NCBI RefSeq assembly: GCF_030463535.1
Contig: NC_132896.1
Location: 22,735,709 to 22,799,708 of the forward strand
DNA: 64,000 nucleotides
DNA from: Salminus brasiliensis
Taxonomy: Eukaryota > Chordata > Actinopteri > Characiformes > Bryconidae
Direction of reading: 5' to 3'
Below are positions 1-12,757 of this stretch, one piece after another. How positions within the stretch are numbered: position 1 is the first letter of the stretch; each line of letters opens with the position of its first letter. A program made the position numbers and the translations under genes. The notes under the pieces are model-generated. The model saw only the letters and a program-made list of their open reading frames with translations, did not search any database and was not told where the DNA came from.

Positions 1-1600
1 TTTAGGCACAGTTAAAGCTACATTCTGTTGGTCATGATTACTTAGTGAGTAAACAGGCTTTTTGGAACTTTCATTTGGTGAATGTTGAGAGGTAGAGGTA
101 ATATAAGTAAATCTAGACAAATCTCTTGAGGTGAATTACTTAATGTAATGCTTTGTAAAATGCATTTAGTTTTGTATTCTGAATTCTGATTCCATAGTAT
201 TTAGTGGTCTATAGAGTTATTATAGAGTGTGTCTGAAGAATCTGTTGATCAGATGTAGTTCAGCATGATGTATTAAATGAAAGTGCTTTTTCAGTACTAC
301 AGGGTCATTGATAAAGCAGTAACTGGTAATTACATTACATTGGCAAATGACATTTTGTTCAGCTTATTAGCAAGTCAAAGCATTCATGCTAATTTAAGTC
401 ACATGTGATGTGCAAAGATGCTGATTAACCTCTGAGGAGTTTTAATCAGAAAGTACATTTTAGTTTGTTCCTTATATTCCTGGAAACAAATCAAACGTAA
501 ATTATTCTGAAACAAAATATATTAACCCGGTCAACTGTGAACATTGGATGAATTTTCCATTATTGTTGGACCATTCTAATGTGTAAATTCTTGCAATGCC
601 TTAATTAGGAGACCGGTGGCACTACACATTTAAACTTGCCAAAGTATGTGAACAATGATGGCTGATGTAAAAGTTCTTGGGGAGGAGGGTCAAGAAATCT
701 TCAGTCATGGCCACCCAAGCGTTGTGTGGCATATGCTTAGTAATAAACTATAGTGGACCTGTTCTTGGTTTAATTTCCACATTTATTTGCTCTGCTCTAC
801 ATTTTTACTGTACTACAATCTCATAAGACACCATAGTAAGATGGACCCTTTTAACACTCCTATCCCATTAAGTGGAAATGGTGGAAAATCACATCTGGTA
901 ATTCTGTCCTAATCCAAGAGTACAACTGTCAATAAGGTGCTTTACTTGTTGTCTAAAGGATCTTTGTCCTCTCAAGCAATGTTTTTAATTTCATTTTTTT
1001 CCCCTTCCCTCCCTTTAGAAATTTAAAATGGCACAGTTTTAACTCTATACACCAGTATCAAAATAAATATTACATTCTACATTGTTCTAATGAAGGATTT
1101 ATGATAGAGAAGCATAGTCATGGTCAGTCTTTGCTGCCATAAACAGCAGGTAGGGTATTTTCATAGCTAAAAGCACCATAAAAGAGAATGCTGTATAGAG
1201 CATAACAGTAAGCTTATGCTGGATAATGTAAGGAAAATGGAATGATCTTGGTCCTTTTTTCAAAACTAGGCTTTCTTATAGGTCTACATAATGTAACAAA
1301 GACTTGTAATAAGAATAAAAAATGTTTTGAACTGCAATTTAACATGCTATGTAGTGACTGCAGTCTGGCAACTACGTTTGCCTGATACTTCTCTTCAGTA
1401 TTGAAGTAAACATTCATGTAATGTGTTAGTAACCTTCTGCATATCTTTCTTTTTCAGGTTTCTAAGCATTAAGGGGATTTAATGAAGCAGAACAGAAGAG
1501 TGGTCGTAGCAGGAATTGCCTTTCAATCATACCTTGGCATTTCGGATTAATTTCACAAAAATCTGCCAGGCACTGTGAGGCAACAGCTTTCCTGTTAAAG
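1..1600. other. no gene seen
   Basis: AT-rich unique-looking sequence. A pyrimidine tract plus AG (1443-1457) could be a splice acceptor, but no exon follows that I can support. Confidence 0.5.
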
Positions 1601-1607
1601 AACTTTT

Positions 1608-1610
<3 letters not shown>

Positions 1611-1697
<87 letters not shown>
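1611..1697. repeat. (TA)n microsatellite, about 43 units
   Basis: Uninterrupted TA. Long Tyr-Ile frames over it are artefacts. Confidence 0.97.
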
Positions 1698-1699
<2 letters not shown>

Positions 1700-3899
1700 C
1701 AGCATATATAGATAAAATGCTCTGCATATATCTATATATTGGTATGTATATACTATATCCACAAAGAGAGCAGGCTTGGTATGGAATTTGAAACTGTAGC
1801 CTTTTCTATCCTGTCCCTGAAGACTTTTTTCCCCCCTTTTTATCCACGATGTAAGACTTTAGAAAATGGTTGATTCTCTGAGGATATTATTGTGCATATG
1901 CCAATGTTTTCCTTGTTTTCTCATTAAGATAAATCAATAACTTGGCTTTCTTTCTCATTTTTGTCTTATGCCACTGGTTGTCATGAACTCAAACTCTTTT
2001 TTTTTTCAGATTGGAATCATTTTCCTGCTTTTTTTTTTTTCCCCCTCAGTAAGCAGTTTTCAGAAGATAAAATTTGTAAGAAAGGCTGTTTTGTTATAAA
2101 AGAATCTTGTCTATTACTAAGCAGACATTGTTCTTTTTTTCCTCTTAAAGGGTAATTAAGGTTCTGCCTGCTGATGTGTGCTAGAAGAGCTTCTAATGTG
2201 AAGATGAAAAAAATTCTAGTGACTACTAGATTTCTCTTTAGAACGCTGCATTAACTGTTATTGTACTTGATATTCTGAAGTAAAAATAAAAGAATGAAAT
2301 CCACAAAAGCATATTCATTATAAATTAGGCATCACTTCAGTAAACCTGTATATTAATTGCTTAGATAAAAATTGTATGTGTAAACTATATGGGTTTCTTT
2401 GCTGTTTCGAAAAAATTGTTGATTGAAAAACTATTCATAACAAATAGCTGTGATGGCCATGGTGTTTGGTTGTTTTGTTTTTTTCTTTTTCTTTTAATTT
2501 TTTTATTTTTTTTATTTTATTTTTTTTATTTTTATTTTTATTTTGAAAAAAGGGGGAACCTTTCCATAATTTTATGGGCGTTTTTGTTTTTTATTTATTT
2601 ATATATTTTTTTGGAGACACAAAATCCGTATCAGTTTTATTAGTTACCTGTATTGAGTCTTGGATGAATCATTTAGGGAAAGGTGTTTAGTAGGTTTTTT
2701 GTTTTGTAGTTTTGTTTACTCCTACCTGCAGTAAAGCCCCACCCCCTTTAGTAGCAATCTTTTGCTCCCCAATTCTTGTCCTCTAATGTTGAAGATATTC
2801 ACTTTTACTATATATATTTTGGGTCTTTTTGAGGCAATTTGAATTTCTCCATTTTCGTCTTGAGGTATCTAACTTGGATGTGGGCTTTTCCCTTTTTTTT
2901 CTTTTCTTTTTTTTTTTATTTTTATTTTTTTAATCCCCCCCCCCCCCCCCCCCCAACCACCACTTTTCACTGATGACCCAGCTTAAACAACTCTACTGCT
3001 GGATGTTCTATACAGTGTAACTTATTCCCTTTTAGCATGTCAAAATAAATTAAAAAATGTCTTCTGAACTTTTGACCCAGTCTGTAATTTGAAGAGTTTA
3101 AAGTTTAAAACGTGAATCACACATTTTGATTTATTGATATTGACCTCTAATTCTTTTTATTAATAGAATTTGTAAACTACTTCACCAACTGAGCAGTGTG
3201 ATAATGGGTAAAGCAGTATTTGATGCAAAAATCACCATTTGGTAACAGGTAATCTACTTGGTTTTTCTGGAGGAGATCAGGGAATGTCACACTGAGCCAG
3301 AGCGAAAGGCAGGGCCTAAAAGTACCGCCACAGATCCGACTGTACTTAGTATGCAAGTCCTCAAAACTGGTTAAGATCCCATCCATGTGTAGACCACCAA
3401 ATTGAATTAGCCCTTTTTGCACAACAGGTCAGAGTGATGAAGGGTACAGTGTGCTGAAAGCCATTCACAAGCCTGATGTGAAAACTGGCAGGACTTTAGA
3501 CATCAGGCAGATGCTACAGAAGTGTTAAGAGGCTGTGCTGGGGATGAGTACCGTCCCTGGTGTTGTGTGCTGTCTTAATGGCATCTTAATGTCTGTTGTT
3601 GCACGACTACAACCGAACTGGGGTGTTTTGGGGGCCATGGACAGCAAAGCATGTTGTTTTTTGGTTTTTTTTGGGGTTTTTTTTTGCATTTGTTTTGGCT
3701 GGTAACATTGATTTTAGCTGATAAATTTTGTAAAGGTCTTGTTTTTGCTCACCAGAGTGATGTATCGCATAATATGATCGGGACATCCCTACCGTGAACC
3801 ATACATCTCCCAGAATGTCAAAGGGACAGAACCAAACCTGCCCACCCACCTCCCACCCCCCCAAAAAAAGTGCTGGCTTCCCTGAAAGGTTCTTCATTC
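1700..3899. other. no gene seen; T-rich and poly-C tracts
   Basis: Long T-rich runs (2480-2640, 2890-2932) and simple sequence. The 3420-3600 segment looks like repeat text but I cannot name it. Confidence 0.5.
2935..2954. repeat. poly-C tract
   Basis: About 18-20 C in a row after a T-rich stretch (2890-2932). Confidence 0.9.
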
Positions 3900-4990
3900 G
3901 GAAAAGAGAGAATTTCACGCAACCCCAAAAATGGGCTGGCCAAAATTATTGGTTGCATGCGTTTTAGGGAGGAAAAAAAAATTGCTTCCTATAACCATCG
4001 AGAAGTTTCTTACACCTCTCAACAGAAATTTGGGATCACTCTGCCTAAGCAAATTGCTCCAGGTCTCTCATATTTGAAGGGTTCCTTCTCCCAAGGGCAG
4101 TTTTTAGATCTTTCCACAGATCAATGGGATTTAGATTCAGACTCTTTGCTGGCTACTTCAGAACTCTCCAGTGCTTTGTTTCCACCCATCTATGTGCTCC
4201 TTAAAGTGTGTTTGGTGGTGTTGTCCTGCTGGAAGATCCATGACCTAGGTTTTAAACCCAGACACCTTGTGACCCAAAATCCTTTGGTTATCTGTAACCA
4301 AATTTCAAGATGCCTTGCCCAAATTTAGGTTGCCTAGTTCCAGAGGCAGCAAAGTAACCTTAAAACACTTTGAAACTCCCACCGTAAAATGATGTGCTTT
4401 ACCAAAAAGCTTGTGGCGGATCTTTGCTTACTCGCGTCTTTTCTCTGTCAGCAGTGCTCCTGTGTCTCCAGCTATAGCGTTTTATTTCATTCAAATGTCA
4501 CCGGATAGTTCGAGCTGATACTGATGTACCCCGAGCCTGCAGGTCAGCTTGCATTTCTTTAGAACTTGATTGGGGTTGCTAATCCACCCTCTGGACTATC
4601 CTGCATTGCAATGTTTCATTTTTTTTTCTCTTCTGCTCATGTCCAGGGAGATTAGTTTTAGTGCCATGGATTGTGAAGTTCTTGATTGTTGCGCATCGTG
4701 GACAAAGGAACATTAAGATCTCTGGAGATGGACTTTTGGTTCTGACAATTTTAGTCCTCACAGTTCTTTTCCTCTTTCTGTTCTCCATGCTTAGTGTGTC
4801 ACACAGACACACAATGCAAAGACTCGGTCAACAACTTCAATCTGGTTTCAGGTGTGATTTTTATATTGCCTATTGCGTTTTAATGAGCATCACATGCTTG
4901 AAACAGTTATTTACCCCCAATTTTGAAAAGGTGCCAATAATTTTGTCTGGCCCATTTTTGGAGTTGTGTGAAAGTGTCAAATTTGCCTTT
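3900..4990 (-). mobile_element. decayed Tc1-like transposon
   Basis: The minus strand reads a start near 4789 (MENRKRKRTVRTKIV) and a helix-turn-helix (SSKEMQADLQARGTSVSART). A DDE tail follows, with QDN-like and SLNLNPI-LWKDLKTALGR blocks, ending about 3960. Many stops. Candidate ends GTGCCAATAATTTTGTCTGG (4931) and its partner near 3940 are diverged. Boundaries approximate. Confidence 0.65.
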
Positions 4991-5494
4991 TTCCTCTTTT
5001 TTTGTGTTAAAACATACAAAGGAAATAAACATGTGTATAACAAAACATACATTAGCACATGCTTTGTGTGTAACCTCTCTTGTAATATAATTATTAAATA
5101 GTGCCAGCATCCAGAAATAGACTACAGTAGTAGTCTTGCTGTGTACAACCAACTTGCTGTATAATTACTTGTTACTTTAGTGTACTTTTGCCTACGGGAT
5201 CACACTTTTTTTTTTTTAAATTTATTTTTTTATTAGCTTTTCTAGGTATCTACACTGCTCAACTCTGACACAGCTGTCCTGCTCTGAAAGAGTGTGCTTG
5301 TATACTGCACAGTATTTGTACAGTAAGCTTCCAGGGGAAAAAAGGGCCCAAAACACTCCCATAGAAATGCATTTAAATGTGTCTGAACTTTTAACCCAAA
5401 TATTCAGACTCTGCTACTGATCACATTAAGCTACAGCCTTCAAATTTGGCACAATTGTAGAACTAATTTTATGGTTTTTTTTTTTTTTTTTTTG

Positions 5495-6850
5495 TAACAC
5501 ACTTTAGCAACCCTCTGGGTTACCATAGCGACGACCTAGCAACGCCTTTGAAAACACTTGTCAGCATACCAACCACTTTGCGACACCTGGGATACCATTT
5601 TGCGCCTCCCAACATGGTGAACACCTGGTATGTCAAGCAACCATTGTAGCATCAGTTTGGCAACTGCCTGGCAGAGCGAACCATTTTAGCTGTTCCACCG
5701 TTCTGCGATTCTTTCAGGACAATGTCTTTTTTAGCATCATTGTTGTGTTGGCTTGGTAAAGTGTATGGAATTTGTCAAGTTTCAAATGTTTTTACCGGTC
5801 ACATTTATTGAAGGGGGGGAAAAAAACCCCCCCCCCCACAAATAATTAACTAAGGTTGCGCTTGTAGAACCAGTAGCATAGTTTCAGGCATTGGTAATGG
5901 GCATATATACATTAACAACTACCTAACAACACCATTAAAACCACTAATGGCAACCTACTGGAATACCATAGCAACAGCAAACCAACCACTTGGCAGCACT
6001 GTATCAAGCAGTATTAACTTTCTCAACGTTGTTTTTTCTAGTTTCGAGAGTAGTTCGAGAACCATAAAAATATGGCGCTAGACCCTATATCAAACCAGGT
6101 TGCATGTGCATCTAATGGTCAACAGAGGCATAAAACCAATTCAAGATTTGCCATTCACACACCACACACATGTCTTGGATATAATGGCAACAGCTTAGCA
6201 CCACTTTACTGCAATTTACTGCTCTTAATAGTTAAAGTAAATTGTAATTTTAATCAGTTTCTCCTCGAGCTACACTACCAAACTCTGCAAGAGCTAGATT
6301 CTACACACGTTTTTGTACCGATCCAAAGTATGGAGTCCCTACAAACAATATCCGAAATCTTTTTCCAGAAAGAGAATGAGTAACAAAAACTTAATTTTCG
6401 TAGAGGTCATGTTTTTGAAGCTAGAACCAGTAACGTATAAAGCATAATGTGCATTATGCTATTTGAGCTGAGCCGATCCAAGGGTTTTTGTAGAGTTGTC
6501 AGACGTTTGATACGAATGAATGGCAGAAGGTTCAGAAGTGATCTCAAAATGGGCAGCTCTCCCTGTCTGAGCATGGAGCAGCTTTGGGACAAACCATCTT
6601 TTGAATAGATGTTTTTACAACCCACACATTGCTCCAACGTTTATGGACACTGCCCTGTTAGCTAATATGTATTTTTGGACAAAAGATTTGGCACCCCACA
6701 TTTTAGCCACTTGTTTTCAAAAGCACCTGGTAACCGCTTTGAACTGCTACACCATAGCAACATTGGTAACAGCATAGCAACACCTAAACCACAGCAATAC
6801 CTTAGCACTTGCCTAGCAACACCAGAAATACATTTGTACTACAGTCTTTA
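5495..6850. repeat. dispersed CATAGCAAC / CCTAGCAACACC repeat field
   Basis: Variants of CCATAGCAACNNCCTAGCAACACC recur at about 5520, 5930, 5960, 6750, 6775 and 6800, between unrelated stretches. Diverged tandem or dispersed repeat; no coding frame supported. Confidence 0.6.
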
Positions 6851-6879
6851 ACTGTATAACTACAAAGAGCGCCTTTGTG

Positions 6880-8170
6880 GTCACTGGAGCAGATCAAATG
6901 AGCAAAGAGTGGAGATACTGGCAATTGTGTGTTAATGTGCAAAAAATGCACCACATGCAGTTATAAATTCTACGATTCATCCAAGTATAATGCAGTAATT
7001 ATTATAATTTTAAAACTTAGCTACAGACCTTTTTGCCTCTGCACAACCAAAAAAATGGTCAGCATGTCGACCTCCATCCATGTCATTGTAAAATACTTTT
7101 TCCCTCTCACCAGCTTTTTTCAGCAGATAAGAGGCTGCATTGATGACTGAAGATGAGGTCAAAAGTGGGTACTCATAATTTCAGAAAACTAATGTTTACA
7201 TTAGTCTTGCTGTATGAATATTTAGAATGTCAAATTCTTTGAACATGTAGCTCTTAATGTATTTCTGTGTTTAAGTATGGTTGCATTTACACTATACAAT
7301 ATTGCTATAACCCATGGTTGCCCATATGGAAAATATATTCAAAACATGTTGGTCAAATACAGATCATTTAAAATGTATTTTAAACATATTAGGCATATAT
7401 GAAGTGGCCAATTGACATATTTCATTTTAAAAATATATTTTATTTAAGTTCCCGTTTAAAAAAAATGATATTAATCCAACTGTGTATATATTGTGTATAT
7501 GTTTCTATGACACTTGTTTTGATATGTTAAATGTACGTTTGCTTACACCTAAGGTATACTACATAGGAGGAAATCAGGGAGGAATCAGTCCTGCAAGGGT
7601 TTCCTGATTAGCTTTCCAAACCAAAACATACCAAATGCGCTTCATCATTTCTTTTCCCAAAAAAGCGACCAGCCGAACATCAAACATTAATTCCACTCAG
7701 TCAAATACACAGCATATTTTTATTACACTAACACAATGTCATGCTCTGTAGGGGAATTTTTCAGGACTGTAAGTATTGTATGTATAGGCTATTTTCATGT
7801 AATTTGTCTTAGTTTTACCACATGCTGGGTAATAGGAGCAGACAAATGGTGACTTCGTTATCTTAAAACAATAAGGTCTATCAACTTTACACCAGCCTGA
7901 CCTTCAGTAAATGGACATCAAAGACCAGCTGATTCAAAGTGTGAATGTCATGTAATGCACGGTCATCATGTTTGCACAATGCACTGTCATTTGTGGGGTA
8001 TAAAAGTGTAACTGACACTGTACGGGAAGGTTTTTGTCAGACGCAGTTCTGACAAAACTCTAAAATGACCCGACAGATGGCTCATATACACACACAACCT
8101 CAACTAAAACTAAACTAATGTCATAAATGATTAAAAATGCAATAATAAAAATAATAATTCCAATAGATCG
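6880..8170. other. no gene seen
   Basis: AT-rich; holds the dispersed repeat at 7806-7900 and nothing else I can support. Confidence 0.5.
7806..7900 (+). repeat. dispersed repeat, copy 1
   Basis: Contains AGGAGCAGACAAATGGTGAC then GTTATCTTAAAACAATAAGG and CTATCAACTTTACACCA, matched at 37880-37945 in the same orientation with few differences. Confidence 0.65.
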
Positions 8171-8174
8171 CATT

Positions 8175-8522
8175 GTCAGTGTTTGTGGACACTCCTTCTA
8201 ATGCATGCATTCAGCTACTTTATGTCCAAATGTACATACACAGCTTGTATGGTCCCTGTGGAGAAGTGTTGCCAATAGAATATGACTCTCTGGAGCTGAT
8301 GTACAAAATCTATTGGCACCATGCCTAATGCCAGGCATAGGCTAGAGATGTATAAAGCCTCCCATGATTGAGGTGTAAAGCAGTGGAACTGTGCTTCCTG
8401 GAATAATGGTGCTCCAGCCAATACTTGATGAGGTGGGATGGTGATCATCCAACATCCTGACCTTACTCTGAGAAAAAATGAATGAGCAGGTACCCCAATA
8501 TGTTTGTCTATATAGTGTATAC
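8175..8522. mobile_element. short Tc1-like non-autonomous element
   Basis: About 350 bp ending TTTGTCTATATAGTG next to TA, with a left part GTGTTTGTGGACACTCC. The interior resembles an antisense Tc1 transposase segment but has no usable frame. The pattern resembles internally deleted Tc1 copies common in fish (recognised from memory, not searched). Confidence 0.5.
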
Positions 8523-9222
8523 ACATGGAAAAATTAATTCTCTACATAATTAGTAGCCTAATGTAATACATAGAAAAATTATATAAATTATTTATAAATA
8601 ATAATGTGGTGTGTGTAATGGCATCTTTAAATTTTTGTTTCTTTTTACATTCAGAAACATAAAAATTAGTTGTATCTAAAATGTGCAGAAAATACTTATA
8701 TTTATGTGTATTTCCTGAGGATGTATTCTCTTATTTTCTCTTAGTCTTGAAATGTTTGGTCACCCCTGGTTAAATTGCACATTTTATTGATTCCTCCCTC
8801 CCTTCAGTTACCATAACATATGCAAGTACCATATCAATACTCCTAAACCACTACAATAGACCTTTATCAAAGTCACTGCATTGTACGTCCCTCAAAAATC
8901 TTTGTTTGTGTGATGCTGCATGTCTGCCACAGTGTGCTGTTTACCACTCACAGAGCTCAGTGGTAGATGGGTTCAGACGGAGTAGTCGGATCAGCTAGGA
9001 ATCTGCATGTTATGACATTTGCAAAGCACTGTGGTTATTTATAAGTTTGGGTATTTCAAATGAGGTTGTTTGGATTTTTCAAAGCGTGCTCTGTACCATG
9101 CCCATGTTTCCCCTGGGAAGGTCGGTAACAATTGGGGGCTTGTTTGTGGAGCATCATTTTGTAGTTGGTTTTCCACAGTGTAGCAGCTGGATCCAGAGAA
9201 AATGGTACATACACAAGATACT

Positions 9223-9445
9223 AGGGGCAGTGGTGGCTCAGCGGTTAGAGCACCGTGATATTGATAACAGGGTTGTGGGTTCGATTCCCGGGCTCGGCAA
9301 GCTGCCACTGTTGGGTCTATGAGCAAGGCCCTTTACCCTCTCTGCTCCCCGGACGCTGGAGTTGGCTGCCCACTGCTCTGGGTGTGTGTGTACTCACTGC
9401 CCCTAACACACAGGTGTGTGTGTGTGCGTGTGTGTGCAAATGGCT
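9223..9445 (+). mobile_element. tRNA-derived SINE with terminal GT repeat
   Basis: Pol III A box TGGCTCAGCGG (9234-9244) and B box GGTTCGATTCC (9278-9288), then a tRNA-unrelated body (CTGGAGTTGGCTGCCCAC) and a (GT)n tract. It lacks the 3' tail seen in the 14771 copy. Confidence 0.82.
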
Positions 9446-10119
9446 AGTCCGCTTTAATGTGTCAGCCTGTTCATTTGCCATGAGAGAAAATCTGATGTAT
9501 CGACTTGTCAATCTAATTATGGAGCTTGAGAATGGTTGAGATATTTCTGACCTGTCTGCTAATTCTGTTTGAAAGGCACCAGTCGTCAAGAACCCAAGGG
9601 TTGTTGATACCTGTAAGTTGACAGGTACTGCCTGATTTCGTTACATTAGTCTTTTTAAACATGCGCCCATCTCAGCACACAGTTCCATGATGATAGCTCT
9701 TGGAAACCTAAATCGGCTCATTAACCAGTTATCATCATTCGCAAAATATTATGTTGTATGAACTGATATCAGTGAGAATGGTTTGAGCATTTACTCGCAG
9801 TTCTTTATTTTACCATTTAATGTGCCTTTTGATGGGCTACGCCTGCCTCAAACCTTGCTTAAATATACACTCTAAGAACTTAGATGTCATTTTTTTCTAC
9901 GCATCTACTGTGTCAAAAGTACACATTTTGTGTCAATCCTGGATTATTTTTAACACGTGTAATATATCTTGATAATTTGCATACACATTTGTGTATTAAC
10001 CCTAAAGAAAATACATTTCTATCAGAAAAAAATAATAAATGAGTTGTACTTAGTTTTAGTATAAAATATAAGCATCTGTGGATAAAAAAAAAAAGTTTAT
10101 TATTGTAGATATTAGAGGA

Positions 10120-10700
10120 AGTGGGAATGTTGTGGTGCAGTGAAGGGGGGTGGGGCCTCTGGTGAGTGGCTGCACCGGTGGCGGATTAAGTTGGTGAGAG
10201 GTGAAAAGGAGAGTGAGGGATTTGGAGAGCAGCGGCGTGACTCGTGTGAGCAGTGGCCTATGGTGGTGTAGCTTTCTGGGGACGAGATGAGGTGACGCCA
10301 GCGTCCTAGACCTCGGAGGAGGGTCTGATCCTCAGGTGAGTTTGCAGGTGCAGGTGCTTTAAATTTGTCTAAAAGCGCCTGCGTCTTATACGTGTTTTTA
10401 TGGTATATGGAATTTAGAGTATGAGAGGGTAAGGGGGACAGAGATTTACGTGGAGTTTTTTGGTTGTGAAGTGCAGTAAAGTGTGCAGTGGTAACTTACT
10501 GGGTAGTGAGCAAGTTTGGATTGGCTTCAAGGCAGGGGATTCCAGTGACTGGGTTCTTCTGGCTGATAATTGTAGGACCTTTTTACCTGCTCTCCCCTAT
10601 TAAGTATATTAATTAAATAATAGTGTACTTTATTATTCTATATGTTTGTGTGTGATTTGTTCTGCCTCTACTCAACAAAGGTGGTGGCAACATTTGTGTT
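10120..10700. other. GC-richer island, possible solo LTR or non-coding exon
   Basis: G-rich stretch (10138-10330) unlike its AT-rich neighbours, with a consensus-like splice donor CCTCAG/GTGAGT at about 10334. It could also be bounded TGTTGTGG (10129) to GGCAACA (10692), LTR-like, but I see no clear target duplication. No coding frame. Confidence 0.3.
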
Positions 10701-11201
10701 CGTTTTTTTATTTATTTTTATTTTTTTGTAAACACTTGCCTAACCTACCTTTTGCTTAAATGCATTTTGCCTTATATGTGGAACATAATCTTGCACATGC
10801 AACTTATGTTATGTGATTGTCTTAAATAATTACATGCTTCTGCTTGAATTGAATTGCTAGTAAAATTGCTCTTTAAGTGTCTGTTTAAGTTGCACTAAAG
10901 CATATTTACATAATTCAATTTACATATTTTTTTGTAGATACTTAAAGAAAAAAATATGCTTGAATACTACCTCTAGTAATAGTGCCAGTAGCATGATTGC
11001 CAGATGATTGCCAGAACCACTTCAATTTAAAAAGCTTGATAAGGGTTAGGTAAAATGTATGAAGGAAAGGGAGACTGCTTCTTAAGAAGGTGGGAGGCTA
11101 TTATTATTCCCAAGTTGTTGCTGTTGTGGAAAAGAGTGACCTTACCTGTGTGTTCCTCATTTTTGTGTGTGTGTGTGTGTATATATACTTTTAAAGGTTG
11201 G

Positions 11202-11205
<4 letters not shown>

Positions 11206-11262
<57 letters not shown>
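11206..11262. repeat. (TA)n microsatellite at eroded Tc1 end
   Basis: About 28 TA units directly abutting the Tc1 element 11263-12757, preceded by (GT)n at 11165-11180. Confidence 0.95.
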
Positions 11263-11265
<3 letters not shown>

Positions 11266-12757
11266 TTTAACTCAAGTGAAAAAAAAAATCCCTGACTAAG
11301 AAATAATTATTCTTCATAAAATCAACTGTTCCACAATTATTGGCACCCCTAACATTTCTTAGGAAATAAATGTAATTAAAGTATTTATGTCAATTCTACA
11401 GTAGTTTACGAAGTTGAGTATGTAGGAACAGTCAGAGTATGTAGGAACATTTCATTAGTAATTCACAACTTCCTGTTTCCCTGGGGCATAAATATGACGT
11501 GACACAGAGGCCATTTCTCTTCAACGTGGGAAAGACAAAGGAACATACCATTCAAGTAAGGTAGATGTGTGTTGACCTCCACAAGTCAGGCAATGGCTAC
11601 AAGAAAATAGCCACTCACCTACACCTGTCCATATCTACTGTCAGAAGAATTATTAAGAAGTTTAAAACAACTGGAACAGTAGTAAACAAGCCTGGACGAG
11701 GACGCAAGTTTATTTTGCCACCACGCACAGTGAGGAGGATGATAAGAGAAATAAAAAGGTCTCCAAAGCTCACTGTTACAGAATTGCAACAAATGGTAGC
11801 TTCTTGGGGTCACAAAGTCTCCAAAACAACCATCAGGCGCTATCTGCATGCCAACAAGCTGTTTGAGAGGCATGCATGGAAAAAAACATTTCTCACTCAC
11901 AATCATAAACGCAAACGTTTGGAGTTTGCTAAGCAGTACTGGAACTTCAACTGGGACCATGTGCTTTGGTCAGATGAAACTAAGATAGAGCTTTTTGGCA
12001 ACAAATGCTCTAAGTGGGTCTGGCGTAACACAAGAGCTGAGTATGCAGAAAAGCACCTCATGCCCACTGTGAAATATGGGGGAGGATCAGTGATGCTGTG
12101 AGCCTGTTTCTCTTCCAAAGACCCTGGGAACCTTGTTAGGGTGCATGGCATCATGAATGCTTTGAAATACCAGAACATTTTAAAACAAAATCTGGTGGCT
12201 TCTGCCCAAAAGCTGAAGATGAGTCATCACTGGGTCTTTCAGCAAGATAATGACCCAAAACATATGGCCAAATCTACACAGAAATGGTTCACCACACACA
12301 GAATCAAGCTCCTCCCATGGCCATCTCAGTCCCCAGACCTCAACCCCATTGAAAACCTGTGGGGTGAGCTGAAGAGGAGAGGGCAGAGGAGAGGACCCAG
12401 GTCGCTGGATGATTTAGAGAGATTGTGCAAAGAGGAATGGTCAAAGATCCCTCTATCTGTATTCTCCCATCTTGTGAAACATTATAAGAGAAGATTATGT
12501 GCTGTTTTGTTGGCAAAAGGGGGTTGTACAAAGTATTAACATCAGGGGTGCCAATAATTGTGGCACACATGATTTGATGTTAAACAATTATTTCTTAATG
12601 TGGGATTTTTTTCCTACTGAATAAATTCACTTGAGTTAAAGGTTGGATTTTACTCTTTTTTCCATCGTGGTCCTATATTATTTAGAAAAAAACTCAATTT
12701 ATTAGAAGCTAAAGAACACATCTTAACCAGGGGTGCCAAAAATTATGGAGGGCACTG
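11263..12757 (+). mobile_element. Tc1-like transposon, left end eroded into a TA microsatellite
   Basis: The right end is intact: an inner GGGGTGCCAATAATTGT near 12544 and an outer GGGGTGCCAAAAATTATGG near 12730, ending GGCACTG before TA. On the left only the inner repeat remains (near 11334). The outer repeat is replaced by (TA)n at 11206-11262. The inverted pair CTTTAACTCAAGTGAA / TTCACTTGAGTTAAAG marks the arms. Confidence 0.85.
11526..12539 (+). pseudogene. Tc1-like transposase, near-intact pseudogene
   Basis: In one frame from 11526 to the TAA at 12539 (338 codons). Three point lesions only: GTG where the start ATG is expected (followed by GKTKEHTIQV), TAG at codon 13 (11562-11564), and TGA at codon 192 (12099-12101) in the GGGSVMLWGCF box. 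Helix-turn-helix residues are readable (GYKKIATHLHLSISTVRRII). Catalytic [20 protein letters not shown] and NPIENLW are all present with 34 residues between the last Asp and Glu (DD34E). Each lesion fits one transition, so decay is recent. Confidence 0.9.

Noticed and set aside
1527..1791. Open frames of alternating Tyr-Ile on both strands (also at 11055-11270 and 41601-41958)
   Set aside because: They are translations of TA microsatellites; no conserved sequence flanks them.
3870..4328. 152-codon plus-strand frame
   Set aside because: Antisense of a decayed Tc1 transposase read on the minus strand.
9223..9300. tRNA gene
   Set aside because: A and B boxes are present, but no cloverleaf closes and the sequence continues into a SINE body repeated elsewhere.
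9039..9589. Several 90-95-codon frames on both strands
   Set aside because: They cross a tRNA-derived SINE and its GT repeat.
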